Below are positions 16,584-25,059 of a stretch of DNA of 49,136 nt, one piece after another. The notes below the pieces were generated by a model. That model saw nothing but the letters and a program-made list of their open reading frames with translations. It was not told the origin of the DNA and did no database searches. The translations under genes were made by a program, and so were the position numbers. This DNA is from Phycisphaerae bacterium (GTDB lineage Bacteria; Planctomycetota; Phycisphaerae; Sedimentisphaerales; Anaerohalosphaeraceae), in assembly GCA_014859965.1 (NCBI GenBank), contig JACZKQ010000037.1:1-49136 (forward strand), given 5' to 3'. Numbering within the stretch: position 1 is the stretch's first letter; every line of letters starts with the position of its first letter.

Positions 16584-17732
16584 CTATACCGGTTCGATGA
16601 TGACGCACTTGCCCTGCTTGCGAAGTTTGCGAGCGATCATCGGGATGATCTTTTCGCGTGATAGAACACCCTGCTGGACGAAACAGACATCCTCATGGGC
16701 GGTGTTTTTGCCGGTGCCCGTAAAGATATGGATGCGGTCGGCGGCCGTCAACAGATCGTACAGTTCGGTGACGGCACTGACCTCGTCGAAGTTGACCGGG
16801 TCCAGTTCGAGAACATTGTTCAACTGATTGAGCGTGACGGCCCCTTCGGTGATCAGATCGATTCCTTCCAGGTAGTAACGGGGCGGCGTGATGAGGCTCA
16901 TGGGTTCCTCTTCCATTCTCATCTCGCCCCCGAGCACGCGGGCGACGATGGTCGAGGTGGTCGCACCGCAGACAACTTTGGCGCCAGGCATCGCCATGAA
17001 TCGCTCCACTACGGCCATATCCATGAGTTTTTCGGCAGGCGGACCGATCAGCAGACTCATCGGGCAGGCTGAGCGGCAAACAATCCAGGCAACTGTCGCG
17101 TCATCATGGCAGATGCGGTTGTTCAGGTCGGCGGCCTTGTGCTGAACCTGTTCGGCCAGGTTGTCGGCCGTATGTTTATACAGCAGGCTGTTGACGTACT
17201 CGGCCATGCCTTCGGATTGCCAGCCGCCGGACAGCGTGTCCATGCCTGATTGCGTAATGCCATCCGTAACAAGCAAAAGGCCTTCGCCGGTGCGAAGGTA
17301 GCAGTTGGCTTCCCAGCCGCTGACGCTGTCGTGCATGAACCGGTGCATCGGCAGGGTCTGAGCCTGTCCCGGTGTCACCCACACGGCGGCGGGGGATTCG
17401 TAGCCCATGATCTGGGCGTGGCCGTCGCCGCGAATCTGCGCAATCGTGAAAGCGGCGTAGGGTTTGCCGGGCTGTTTCCACTGTTCCATCGAGGAAGAGA
17501 TGCACAGGAACGCCTCCCGCAGCGAAAACCCGCCGGCCAGCAACTGCTCCAGCCGCGCGCGGCACATCTGGGCGGCCACGTGCGCGGCCGTGCCGGAGCC
17601 GACGCCATCGCAGACCATGACGGCCGTTTCGCTTTCGGTCCGCATCACCGAGGCCGCGTCGCCGCAGACCTGCTGGCCATGTTTGCTGCGCTGGTCGAGC
17701 GTCACTTCGAAGTGTAGATATCTTTCAGCCAT
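16584..17732 (-). CDS. PP2C/SpoIIE-type phosphatase linked to a sensory [FeFe] hydrogenase
   Basis: 382 residues in two parts. Res 1-220 are a SpoIIE/PP2C-like serine phosphatase domain: DAASVMRTESETAVMVCDGVGSG gives the first metal Asp and the Gly-rich loop in pieces, LLLVTDGITQSG the second, and DDATVAWIVCR the third. Res ~225-382 form a separate domain that opens SLLIGPP and contains VVCGATTSTIVARVLG; this extension is known from phosphatases next to group C hydrogenases but has no assigned function that I know. The ATG follows AGGAGG by seven bases and lies 31 bases inside the end of the sensory hydrogenase gene, so the two are translationally linked. It probably relays the H2 or redox signal by dephosphorylating an unseen partner; no kinase or anti-sigma pair is in the window. 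Confidence 0.8.
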   Translation of the reverse strand: MAERYLHFEVTLDQRSKHGQQVCGDAASVMRTESETAVMVCDGVGSGTAAHVAAQMCRARLEQLLAGGFSLREAFLCISSSMEQWKQPGKPYAAFTIAQIRGDGHAQIMGYESPAAVWVTPGQAQTLPMHRFMHDSVSGWEANCYLRTGEGLLLVTDGITQSGMDTLSGGWQSEGMAEYVNSLLYKHTADNLAEQVQHKAADLNNRICHDDATVAWIVCRSACPMSLLIGPPAEKLMDMAVVERFMAMPGAKVVCGATTSTIVARVLGGEMRMEEEPMSLITPPRYYLEGIDLITEGAVTLNQLNNVLELDPVNFDEVSAVTELYDLLTAADRIHIFTGTGKNTAHEDVCFVQQGVLSREKIIPMIARKLRKQGKCVIIEPV

Positions 17733-19465
17733 CCGGCGGCCTCCTGTTTGTCCTGGACGGGATTATCCTGTGCGATCTGCATCAGGTTCACCAGCAGCTT
17801 TTCGCTTTCCGCGGTGCTTTGCCCGAGGTACTCGGCGATTTTGCCGGCCATTTCGACCTGATGTCGCAGCAGGCTGTGGGCCTGCTGAACGGTCTGGGAC
17901 TTGAGTTCGTCATATTTTCGCTTGTGTTTGACGGCGCGGGTCAGGTTGACAAAGATGCCGACAACCTGACCTTCGGGCCGCAGGGCATAGATGATCTCGT
18001 GACAGAACAGGTTGTATTTGTCGTGATGGACCGTATCGTCAAAGAGCTCCTGTCGGCCGGAAGCGACCTTCTGGAACGGATCGGCGTCCATCAGGTATGA
18101 AACAGGCTTGCCGCAGACGGCGTCGGTGCACATGAACAGCCGCTTGAAGGAAGAGTTCATGTGCAGAATCGTCAGGTGCTCGTCGAGGGTGATGATGCCG
18201 TTGGGACTCGTTTCGATGATGCGGTCGGTGCGCCGCTGGGCCATGCGGCGGACATAGGAGACGCACATCTCCGGCTCGGCCATCTGACGCAGCACCGCGA
18301 TGGCCTGACGACGGCAGGTTGAATAACCGCACGCGCCGCAGTTGAGTTGATCCTCGGATTTTTCCTTGCCCGTTTTTGCCAGCACCTGCCGAATCTGCTC
18401 CTCGCTGATCGCCTCCTCGGCAAGGCTTTCATCGGCGAAACTCTGAAGCAGGTCCGCCGGTGAATTGGTTCGCGAACCCTCGTCGGAGGTGTTGAGATAA
18501 TTCAGGATCGCCCGTTTGCGTTCGAACAGCGGCACATCGCACCCGATGACCGGGCCGTTGATGCAGCCCTGCGAACAGAAAAGCGGCTCCAGCACGCAGC
18601 CGTCCTGAAGCGTTGCGGCGGCATCGAAGACATCACAGATCGGCTCAAAACCGCTGACGGTCACTGCCTGCGATTCGCAATAGTCGATCGGCATCGCGGC
18701 GGCTTTGAGGCTGCCGCCTTCCAGCGGGAACAGGCGGGCCATCTTATCGGGGCGTTCGTCGAAGGCGCTTTCTTCCAGATCGGCCAGGCTGACATGCGCC
18801 ATATCGAACCACTCGAACATCTCTTCAAAGGTCAGGGCGACATCCACCGACCGTTCAGGGTCGGCCTGGACCTCGGCTTTTTTGGCAACGCACGGGCCGA
18901 TGAAAACGACTTTGAATTCGGGACCCAGCCTGGTTTTCAGCGCCCGGGCATGGGCCAGCATCGGCGAGACGACAGGCACCAGCGCCTCGCGCAGCGCGGG
19001 CCGATAGCGAAGGACGTACTGCACCACGGCCGGGCACGCGCTTGTAATGGACACCCGGTCGGGGCGCGTGCGAACATAGTCGGCGGTCTGGTGCGCCACC
19101 CATTCGGCGCCGGAGGCGGTTTCGGCGACATAGCTGAAGCCGAGTTTGCGCAGCGCCGAGGGGATGCGACGCGTCTGCCACTCCTTGAATAAACAGGCAA
19201 ACGACGGGGCCAGGCTGACCGCAACACGGCCGGCCTGCACCAGATCCTGCGCCTCGACGACGTCTCTGCGATAACTTTTGGCCTTTTGCGGACATTCGCG
19301 GATGCAGGTGCCGCAGGAGATGCAGCGGCGTTCATCGACATACGCCTGCCCGTCACGGATGCCGATGGCCTCGACGGGACAGACGCGGATGCAGCGGCAG
19401 CAATCCCGGCATCGCGCCCGATTAGTAAAAACCACCTGATTACGGTTCTGTCCGAATTCCATCAT
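17702..19465 (-). CDS. hydS: Sensory [FeFe] hydrogenase with PAS domain (HsfB/HydS type, group C)
   Basis: 587 residues. Two 4Fe-4S ferredoxin motifs open the protein (CRDCCRCIRVCP and CISCGTCIRECP). The H-cluster domain follows (res ~60-370) with TSACPAV (~143), IGPCVAKKAE (~191) and LFCSQGCINGP (~297). Then come an extra Fe-S motif NCGACGYSTC (~380), a PAS domain (res ~415-515, from IIETSPNGIITLDEH) and a C-terminal helical segment. In catalytic HydA the first motif is TSCCP, whose second Cys passes protons; here it is Ala, as in the group proposed to sense H2. It sits directly after hydA and overlaps the phosphatase, which fits a sensor of the H2 made or used by HydABC. It has no signal peptide, so it is cytoplasmic. 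AAAAGGAA precedes the ATG. Confidence 0.88.
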   Translation of the reverse strand: MMEFGQNRNQVVFTNRARCRDCCRCIRVCPVEAIGIRDGQAYVDERRCISCGTCIRECPQKAKSYRRDVVEAQDLVQAGRVAVSLAPSFACLFKEWQTRRIPSALRKLGFSYVAETASGAEWVAHQTADYVRTRPDRVSITSACPAVVQYVLRYRPALREALVPVVSPMLAHARALKTRLGPEFKVVFIGPCVAKKAEVQADPERSVDVALTFEEMFEWFDMAHVSLADLEESAFDERPDKMARLFPLEGGSLKAAAMPIDYCESQAVTVSGFEPICDVFDAAATLQDGCVLEPLFCSQGCINGPVIGCDVPLFERKRAILNYLNTSDEGSRTNSPADLLQSFADESLAEEAISEEQIRQVLAKTGKEKSEDQLNCGACGYSTCRRQAIAVLRQMAEPEMCVSYVRRMAQRRTDRIIETSPNGIITLDEHLTILHMNSSFKRLFMCTDAVCGKPVSYLMDADPFQKVASGRQELFDDTVHHDKYNLFCHEIIYALRPEGQVVGIFVNLTRAVKHKRKYDELKSQTVQQAHSLLRHQVEMAGKIAEYLGQSTAESEKLLVNLMQIAQDNPVQDKQEAAGWLKDIYTSK

Positions 19466-19498
19466 CGTATTCCTTTTGCCGCAGACAACACGAATTTG

Positions 19499-21505
19499 CT
19501 ACACCATGGCGGTTTGCTTCTGCAACTCGCCGCAGACCTGCTCGAAGGTGCATTTGTTCAAAACAGTCTGGCCGATGCGAACGGTCGGGCCGCGGTCGCA
19601 CTGCTCGAAGCAGAACGTCGCCCGCACATCGACGGTATCCTCCAGCCCGGCGTTCTTGACATGTTTGAGCGTCCGCTCCAGAAGCTTCTGCGAGCCGCGA
19701 ACGTAACAGCTTGTGCCGACGCAGACGCAGACCTGAAGCTTCTGCTGAACGCCATTATCCGAGACACTGAAGCTCGCATCCTCATACCGCTTGCGGTTCT
19801 TGTATTTAGTATGCAGCCACGCGTGGGCGGTCTTGCCGCCTATGCTGCCGAGCGTCTCACGGTAGCACTTCTGCAGGTACGGATTGTCCTGCGCGGCGTG
19901 CAGTTGGAGCGTTTTGTCCGCTTCGTACAGACCGTCGGCGCGTCGGCCGCGAACGGCGGGACCGTACGCAATCGGCTGGCCGGCCCCCGCGATGCAGCCG
20001 CCGGGACAGGCCATCACTTCGACAAAGTCGTAGGCGCGTTCGCCTTTGCGTATCGCCTCCGCCAGCGTTTTCGCGTTTCTGAGGCCGTGGACAATCGCAA
20101 GCTTCAACGTCACGTCGCCCAGCGTCAACTGACGCTCACGGACGCCTTCCAGGCCGCGGACTTCGACAAATTCAGCGTTTTCATCTTTGACGCTTTTGAG
20201 CTTTTCAGCCGCATACCGCAGCACCGCTTCGGTGACTCCGCCGGAGGCGCCGAAGATAACACCGGCCCCGGTCTTAAAGCCCATCGGCATGTCCAGCGAA
20301 TCGGGCGTCAGTTCGTTGAAGCGGATGCCGGCCTGCCGGATCATCTGACCCAGTTCCTGAGTGGTCAGCACCGCATCCACATCCGCGACGCCGTCGGTCA
20401 TAAACTCCGGACGCCGTGCCTCGAACTTCTTGGCCGTACAAGGCATGATCGAGACAAGAAACAGATCCTTGACGTCAATCTTCAACTGCTCGGGAAGCGT
20501 GCGCTTGGCGAGCGAACCGAACATCTGCTGCGGAGAGCGGCAGCTTGACAGATTGCCCAGCAGGTCCGGCAGGTACTGCTCGGCAAATTTGACCCATGCC
20601 GGACAGCACGAGGTCAGATGCGGCAGTTTCCTGTTTTCAGTCTTGCGGACGAGAAATTCCTGCGTCTCTTCCAGCACCGTCAGGTCCGCGGCATAGCTGG
20701 TGTCATAGACCTTGTGAAAACCGAGCATTTTGAGCGCCGCGACGATCTTGCCGGTGGTCACTTGCCCGGCCTCGAGCCCGAACATCTCGCCGAGGGCGAC
20801 CCGCACGGCGGGCGCAATCTGAGCGGCGACCACAGTTTTCGGCTTGCCGATGGCCGACCAGACGCTGTCGATCTCGGACTTGGGCGTGATGGCGCCGGTC
20901 GGGCAGACGCTGGCGCACAAGCCGCAGTAGACGCAGTCGACCTGCTTGAGCTCTTTGCCGAAGGCCGGCACAACGGTCGTGCCCGCCCCGCGATGGGCGA
21001 AATCGATCGCGCCGATGCCTTGGATTTCGTCGCAGGCCCGCACACAGTCGCCGCACAGAATGCATTTGTTCGGGTCGCGCACCAGCGACGGGTTAGAGGC
21101 GTCGATGGGCTTTGCGCTTTCGGTCGTCTTGAAACGCACCTCCGTAACGCCCATCCGCGCCGCAAGGTCCTGCAATTTACACATGCTGCTCTTGACGCAG
21201 GTGGTGCAGGTCTGGTGGTGATTGGCCAGCAGCAGTTCCAGGTAAATCTTGCGCATTTTGCGGAGCGGGTCGGTGTGGGTGCGAACAACCATCCCCGGGA
21301 CCGCCTGGGTGCTGCATGAGGTCTGTACGCCCATGCCGTCGATCTCGACGATGCACAGGCGGCAGGCGCCATAGACACTCAGCTCCGAATGGTAGCAGAA
21401 CGTCGGCAGCTCGATGCCGGACTTGCGAATGACTTCCAGCAGATTCTTTCCGTTGTCGATAGGAACGATTCGACCGTTGAGCGTGATTGTATTTTTGTCA
21501 GTCAT
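19499..21505 (-). CDS. hydA: Electron-bifurcating [FeFe] hydrogenase, catalytic subunit HydA
   Basis: 668 residues, close to the Thermotoga HydA layout. There is an N-terminal 2Fe-2S domain (FCYHSELSVYGACRLC), a His-ligated 4Fe-4S site (HHQTCTTCVKSSMC), two 4Fe-4S clusters (CILCGDCVRACDE and CVYCGLCASVCP), the H-cluster domain with TSCCPAW (~298), MPCTAKKFE (~355) and VMACPGGCIAGAG (~498), and a C-terminal thioredoxin-like 2Fe-2S domain (CVCVGTSCYV, FCFEQCDRGP; ~590-668). All H-cluster cysteines and the proton-path Cys are present. With HydB and HydC it couples H2 to both ferredoxin and NAD(P)H in the cytoplasm. It starts three bases after the hydB stop, with GGAG eight bases upstream. H-cluster maturases HydEFG are not in the window and must be encoded elsewhere. 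Confidence 0.96.
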   Translation of the reverse strand: MTDKNTITLNGRIVPIDNGKNLLEVIRKSGIELPTFCYHSELSVYGACRLCIVEIDGMGVQTSCSTQAVPGMVVRTHTDPLRKMRKIYLELLLANHHQTCTTCVKSSMCKLQDLAARMGVTEVRFKTTESAKPIDASNPSLVRDPNKCILCGDCVRACDEIQGIGAIDFAHRGAGTTVVPAFGKELKQVDCVYCGLCASVCPTGAITPKSEIDSVWSAIGKPKTVVAAQIAPAVRVALGEMFGLEAGQVTTGKIVAALKMLGFHKVYDTSYAADLTVLEETQEFLVRKTENRKLPHLTSCCPAWVKFAEQYLPDLLGNLSSCRSPQQMFGSLAKRTLPEQLKIDVKDLFLVSIMPCTAKKFEARRPEFMTDGVADVDAVLTTQELGQMIRQAGIRFNELTPDSLDMPMGFKTGAGVIFGASGGVTEAVLRYAAEKLKSVKDENAEFVEVRGLEGVRERQLTLGDVTLKLAIVHGLRNAKTLAEAIRKGERAYDFVEVMACPGGCIAGAGQPIAYGPAVRGRRADGLYEADKTLQLHAAQDNPYLQKCYRETLGSIGGKTAHAWLHTKYKNRKRYEDASFSVSDNGVQQKLQVCVCVGTSCYVRGSQKLLERTLKHVKNAGLEDTVDVRATFCFEQCDRGPTVRIGQTVLNKCTFEQVCGELQKQTAMV

Positions 21506-21508
21506 CTC

Positions 21509-23404
21509 TTAAACTCCGACGATGGCGTTGAATTTACATACCTGGGCACAGGCGCCGCACTTGACGCACAGCGATGCGTCCAGCACGTGCGGCTGACGTT
21601 TTTCACCCGTGATCGCGTTGACAGGGCACTTGCGAATACACGCCCCGCAGCCCTTGCAAAGCGGCGCGATAATCTCCGGCTGGGCCAGCGCTTTGCACTG
21701 GCCCGTCGGGCAGCGCTTTTGAACAACGTGTGCCTGGCACTCGTCGCGGAAGTACCGCAGCGTGCTGAGGACGGGATTCGGCGCGGTCTTGCCCAACCCG
21801 CAAAGCGAGCCGATCCGGACGGCGATGGCCAGATCTTCGAGCAGCGGCAGCGTCGATTCGTCGGCTCGCCCTTCGATGATATTGTCCAGCAGGGCCAGCA
21901 TTTGTTTGGTTCCCTCGCGGCACGGCACGCATTTGCCGCAGGATTCCTTCTGAGTGAACTGCATAAAGAAGCGGGCGACCTGCACGATGCAGGTGTCCTG
22001 ATTCATTACGACCAGGCCGCCGGAGCCGATCATGGCGCCGATGCCCTTAACCGATTCGAAATCCAGCGGCAGATCCAGCGCCTCGGCGGTCAGACAACCG
22101 CCCGACGGGCCGCCGATCTGTACGGCTTTGAAGCCGTGGGGGTCGGGATTGCCGAAACGGTCGGTCACCCCCCCGCCGATCTCAAAAATAATCTCCCGGA
22201 GCGTCGTGCCGAAGGGCACCTCGATCAGGCCGGTGTTGACGACGTGGCCGGTCAGGGCGAACGTCTTGGTGCCGGGCGAGCCTTCGGTGCCCATCGTGCG
22301 ATAGTGGCTGCTGCCCTGCTCGATGATCAGCGGCACGGTGGCCAGCGTTTCGACGTTATTGATGACCGTGGGTTTGCCCCACAGGCCGGACTGGGCCGGG
22401 AACGGCGGCTTCGGACGCGGCATGCCGCGCTCGCCTTCGATGGAGGCGATCAGGGCGGTCTCTTCGCCGCAGACAAACGCGCCCGCCCCTTCCATGACGA
22501 ACAGCTCAAAGGACAGTCCTGTGCCGAAGAGATCGTCGCCCAGAAGGCCTGCCAGCGCAGCCTCTTCGACCGCTTTGCGGACACGCTGTACGGCCAGCGG
22601 ATACTCGGCCCGCACATAAACGTAGCCTTCGTCGGCGCCGATGGCGCGCGCGGCGATCATCATGCCTTCAATAATGCGGTGCGGGTTGCCCTCCATCAGG
22701 CTGCGATCCATGAACGCACCGGGATCGCCCTCATCGCCATTGCAGATGACGTATTTCTTTGCGCTCTCCTGAGCAAGCGTCAACTGCCATTTTGTGCCGG
22801 TGGGAAACCCGCCGCCGCCGCGCCCGCGAAGACCGGCAACTTGAATTTCTTCGCAGACCGTTTCGGGCGTCATTTCGACAAACGCCTTGCGCGCGGCTTC
22901 ATACCCGCCGCGGGCGATGTACTCGTCCAAATTCTCGGGATCCAGGACGCCGCAATCGCCTATCACGTGGCGATTCTGACGCTGGTAAAAGGGTATCTCA
23001 TCGCGTTTGGCGTAAAGCTGCCCGTTGGCGGGATGCTTGTATACCAGCCGCTCGACGGGCTTACCGCCGATGATCGTCTCTTCGACAATTTCGGATACAT
23101 CCGCGGGACGCACCTTGCAGAACAAATAGCCTTCGGGCTCTATGGTTACCAGCGGACCGGCCTGACAGAAGCCCTGGCACCCGCTCTTGCTGACATAGGC
23201 ATCGCTGTCTTTTTCTTCGTTCAACGCCAGCACGACGTCGAGCTTTCGCGCGGCGATGGCGTCGGCCAGTGCGTGGTACACATCCAGGGCGCCGTTGGCG
23301 ACGCATCCGGTTCCCGCGCAAATGACCACACGCCGCTTGACACGGGCGATCCTGGCCTTAAAGTCGTCTTGAACTGCTTTGAGATCTATTTTTTGCGTCG
23401 GCAT
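21509..23404 (-). CDS. hydB: Electron-bifurcating [FeFe] hydrogenase, NAD/flavin subunit HydB (NuoF-like)
   Basis: 631 residues: an N-terminal thioredoxin-like 2Fe-2S domain (CAGTGCVANG and SGCQGFCQAGP, res 1-120), a NuoF-like FMN- and NADH-binding core (GLRGRGGGGFPTGTKW, CNGDEGDPGAFMDR), an SLBB segment with GGPSGGCLTAE, the NuoF-type 4Fe-4S site (ESCGKCVPCREGTKQM with GSLCGLG), and two C-terminal 4Fe-4S ferredoxin motifs (CKGCGACIRKCP and CVKCGACAQVC). This set of domains is typical of HydB/HndC, where flavin-based electron bifurcation takes place. The ATG at 23404 shares its A with the hydC stop (TAATG), indicating coupled translation at equal amounts. It is soluble. Confidence 0.96.
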   Translation of the reverse strand: MPTQKIDLKAVQDDFKARIARVKRRVVICAGTGCVANGALDVYHALADAIAARKLDVVLALNEEKDSDAYVSKSGCQGFCQAGPLVTIEPEGYLFCKVRPADVSEIVEETIIGGKPVERLVYKHPANGQLYAKRDEIPFYQRQNRHVIGDCGVLDPENLDEYIARGGYEAARKAFVEMTPETVCEEIQVAGLRGRGGGGFPTGTKWQLTLAQESAKKYVICNGDEGDPGAFMDRSLMEGNPHRIIEGMMIAARAIGADEGYVYVRAEYPLAVQRVRKAVEEAALAGLLGDDLFGTGLSFELFVMEGAGAFVCGEETALIASIEGERGMPRPKPPFPAQSGLWGKPTVINNVETLATVPLIIEQGSSHYRTMGTEGSPGTKTFALTGHVVNTGLIEVPFGTTLREIIFEIGGGVTDRFGNPDPHGFKAVQIGGPSGGCLTAEALDLPLDFESVKGIGAMIGSGGLVVMNQDTCIVQVARFFMQFTQKESCGKCVPCREGTKQMLALLDNIIEGRADESTLPLLEDLAIAVRIGSLCGLGKTAPNPVLSTLRYFRDECQAHVVQKRCPTGQCKALAQPEIIAPLCKGCGACIRKCPVNAITGEKRQPHVLDASLCVKCGACAQVCKFNAIVGV

Positions 23405-23898
23405 TATTTCTTCTCCTCGTCGGCAATCTCATCGATCAGCCCGGCCGCCATTTCGGGCGTCACCTGTCCATAGACCTTATCGTTGATCGTCATCACCGGC
23501 GCCAGTCCGCACGCGCCCAGACAGGACACCGCCTCGACGGTAAACATCATGTCTTCGGTAGTCTTCTTTTCAGTCGACAGATTGAGCTTCTTGAACAGCG
23601 CTTCTTTGATCAGGGAAGAGCCTTTGACGTGGCATGCGGTTCCATCGCAAACATGAACGACGTACTTGCCCTTGGGCTCCAGCGAGAAATTGGCGTAAAA
23701 ACTGGCGACGCCGTAGACCTTTGCGGGCGAAAGGCCCAGACCGGTGGCAATATAGGCCTGCACCTCTTCGGGCAGATAGCGATAGACCTTCTGAACTTCC
23801 TGAAGAATCGGAATCAGTTTGCTGGGGTCGCGCTGGTGCAAGTCAAGAATTTGGCAGACCTTTTCAAATTTTCGTGTTGCAGTTTCGGTGCACATCAT
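23404..23898 (-). CDS. hydC: Electron-bifurcating [FeFe] hydrogenase, small subunit HydC (NuoE-like)
   Basis: 164 residues of the NuoE/HndA family with the thioredoxin-like 2Fe-2S fold. The cluster ligands are Cys-x4-Cys in CDGTACHVKGS and Cys-x3-Cys in SCLGACGLAPVM. The N-terminal helical part (LIPILQEVQKVYRYLPEEVQ) is also typical. It passes electrons between NAD-flavin (HydB) and the other clusters. GAGGG lies upstream of a tandem ATG-ATG; the second, at 23895, is about as likely as a start. It begins nine bases after the rex stop, and its stop overlaps the hydB start, so the four genes rex-hydC-hydB-hydA make one tight transcription unit. Confidence 0.95.
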   Translation of the reverse strand: MMCTETATRKFEKVCQILDLHQRDPSKLIPILQEVQKVYRYLPEEVQAYIATGLGLSPAKVYGVASFYANFSLEPKGKYVVHVCDGTACHVKGSSLIKEALFKKLNLSTEKKTTEDMMFTVEAVSCLGACGLAPVMTINDKVYGQVTPEMAAGLIDEIADEEKK

Positions 23899-23906
23899 AT
23901 CCCTCG

Positions 23907-24578
23907 CTAAAGATTTTTCTGCTGTCGATATTCGGCTGCACGAGCCGTTGAGACCAAACGACTCGACAGCACCGCAAGACTGGCGGCCAGATCGACCCGT
24001 TCAACGATGATGTTTTCCGGCACGGTAATCTTGGCCGGCGTGAAATTCCACAGGGCCCTGATTCCCGCTTCGACGGCGACATCCGCCACCGCCTGGGCAT
24101 CGATTCCCGGAACGGTCAGGATCGCGATCTGGATGTGCATGCGATGCACCAGATGTGGGAATTTCGAAAGCTCCATTACGGGCTTGCCGGCGATGAACTT
24201 TCCGAATTTGGTCGGGTCGTTGTCGAAGAGGCCCACGATTTTCAAACCATGGGCTTCAAAGCCCGCATATCCGGCCAGTGCCCTGCCGAGATTGCCGGCC
24301 CCAATCACAAACGCATCGCTGATGTTATCCCAGCCGAGAAACCGCTCAATGCCCTCGATCAACTCACGCACCGGGAAACCCAGCCGGGCCTGTCCGGTAA
24401 TGCCGATGCTGGCAAGATCTTTTCGCACGAGTACCGTATCCAGCCCCAGCGTCTCGGCCATTTTGGCGCTGCTGATGCTCTGCTCGCCCGCGTCCAGCGC
24501 AGCCTTCAACAAAGGCATGTACAGCGGCAGCCGACGGATCGTCGAGTAAGATACGCTTTCCTGAATGATCTCTTCCAT
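23907..24578 (-). CDS. rex: Redox-sensing transcriptional repressor Rex
   Basis: 223 residues, full family length. An N-terminal winged-helix domain (STIRRLPLYMPLLKAAL, then GLDTVLVRKDLASIG, the usual recognition helix) is followed by a Rossmann NADH domain with VIGAGNLGRALAGY and LFDNDPTKFG, and a C-terminal swapped helix. Rex binds DNA when NAD+ is high and leaves it when NADH is high, typically controlling fermentation and hydrogenase genes. Here it is the first gene of the hydrogenase operon, nine bases before hydC, so it probably regulates its own operon by the NADH/NAD+ ratio. The promoter at 24617-24646 has a symmetric element across the -10 box. AGGG precedes the ATG by seven bases. 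Confidence 0.95.
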   Translation of the reverse strand: MEEIIQESVSYSTIRRLPLYMPLLKAALDAGEQSISSAKMAETLGLDTVLVRKDLASIGITGQARLGFPVRELIEGIERFLGWDNISDAFVIGAGNLGRALAGYAGFEAHGLKIVGLFDNDPTKFGKFIAGKPVMELSKFPHLVHRMHIQIAILTVPGIDAQAVADVAVEAGIRALWNFTPAKITVPENIIVERVDLAASLAVLSSRLVSTARAAEYRQQKNL

Positions 24579-24604
24579 ATTGCAGCCCTGATTAGATGCC
24601 TCGG

Positions 24605-24626
24605 TATCGATATCGTATTATCGATA
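24605..24626 (-). promoter_or_regulatory. Candidate operator: TATCGATA-N6-TATCGATA
   Basis: Two copies of the self-complementary octamer TATCGATA (24605-24612 and 24619-24626) are spaced by six bases, giving a 22-base symmetric site. It overlaps the -10 box of the rex promoter. The overall shape (two 8-base arms, 6-base centre) is like a Rex operator, but the arms differ from the common TTGTGA-type half-site. Binding by Rex is inferred from position only. Confidence 0.5.
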
Positions 24627-24646
24627 CATACTACTCGATGGATCAA
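24617..24646 (-). promoter_or_regulatory. Promoter of the rex-hydCBA-hydS-phosphatase operon
   Basis: On the minus strand, TTGATC (24641-24646) and GATAAT (24617-24622) are 18 bases apart. It lies 39 bases before the rex start codon. The -10 box is inside the right copy of the TATCGATA repeat. Confidence 0.5.
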
Positions 24647-24951
24647 TCCGAGTCCAGACTTTTTGTGATTTTTTTCATGATATTTTCTTAGCGATGCCGC
24701 TTTTCGTTACGCTCGTCACATAAGACGGCTTCAAGAGTCTGAACAAGACACCGCAAGTGGGCTACATTTTGGCTTGAGACGCTGAAAAAAAGAGACAAAT
24801 CGCCGTCCTGCTTTCTCTGACAGCAGTGAGCTCTGGACGTGACGTGTCCCGCATCTTCTTGCCCCCGCGAACAAGGCGACACTTTAAAGCACTACCGGGC
24901 AAAGGCTTAGACATGCTGCTGGAAGTCAACCAGCAGATGGGCATGAAAAAC
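24647..24951. other. Intergenic region without recognised gene
   Basis: About 305 bases between the rex promoter and the 3' end of tRNA-Ser. The part near 24655-24690 is T-rich. There is a 7-bp hairpin at 24916-24936, but it has no U-run on either strand. Short frames show no protein character. I see no RNA gene here. Confidence 0.4.
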
Positions 24952-25040
24952 GGAGAGGCCGGGATTCGAACCCGGGGTACGGATTTACTCCGTACGACGG
25001 TTTAGCAAACCGTTGCCTTAAGCCGCTCGGCCACCTCTCC
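24952..25040 (-). tRNA. tRNA-Ser (anticodon GCU)
   Basis: The minus strand folds as a class II tRNA. The acceptor stem pairs GGAGAGG with CCTCTCC, the D arm starts at TGGCCGAGCGG, the anticodon stem-loop ACGGT-TTGCTAA-ACCGT gives anticodon GCT (reading AGC/AGU), the long variable arm has a 7-bp stem (GTACGGA/TCCGTAC), and the T arm is CCGGGTTCGAATCCCGG. The discriminator base is G and the 3' CCA is not encoded. The long variable arm and anticodon both fit serine. Confidence 0.96.
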
Positions 25041-25059
25041 AGTTCGTTATTTGGGGCTT

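Noticed and set aside
21389..23473. 694-codon plus-strand open frame opposite hydB
   Set aside because: It is exactly antisense to a protein with all NuoF/HydB motifs. GC-rich codon bias opens long antisense frames here.
24916..24936. Hairpin downstream of tRNA-Ser as a terminator
   Set aside because: A good 7-bp stem, but no T-run follows on the minus strand, and on the plus strand there is nothing to terminate.
24952..25040. tRNA-Ser as the integration site of an island carrying the opg genes
   Set aside because: Integration usually occurs at the tRNA 3' end, which here faces the hydrogenase operon, not the opg side. No integrase or repeated tRNA 3' fragment was seen.
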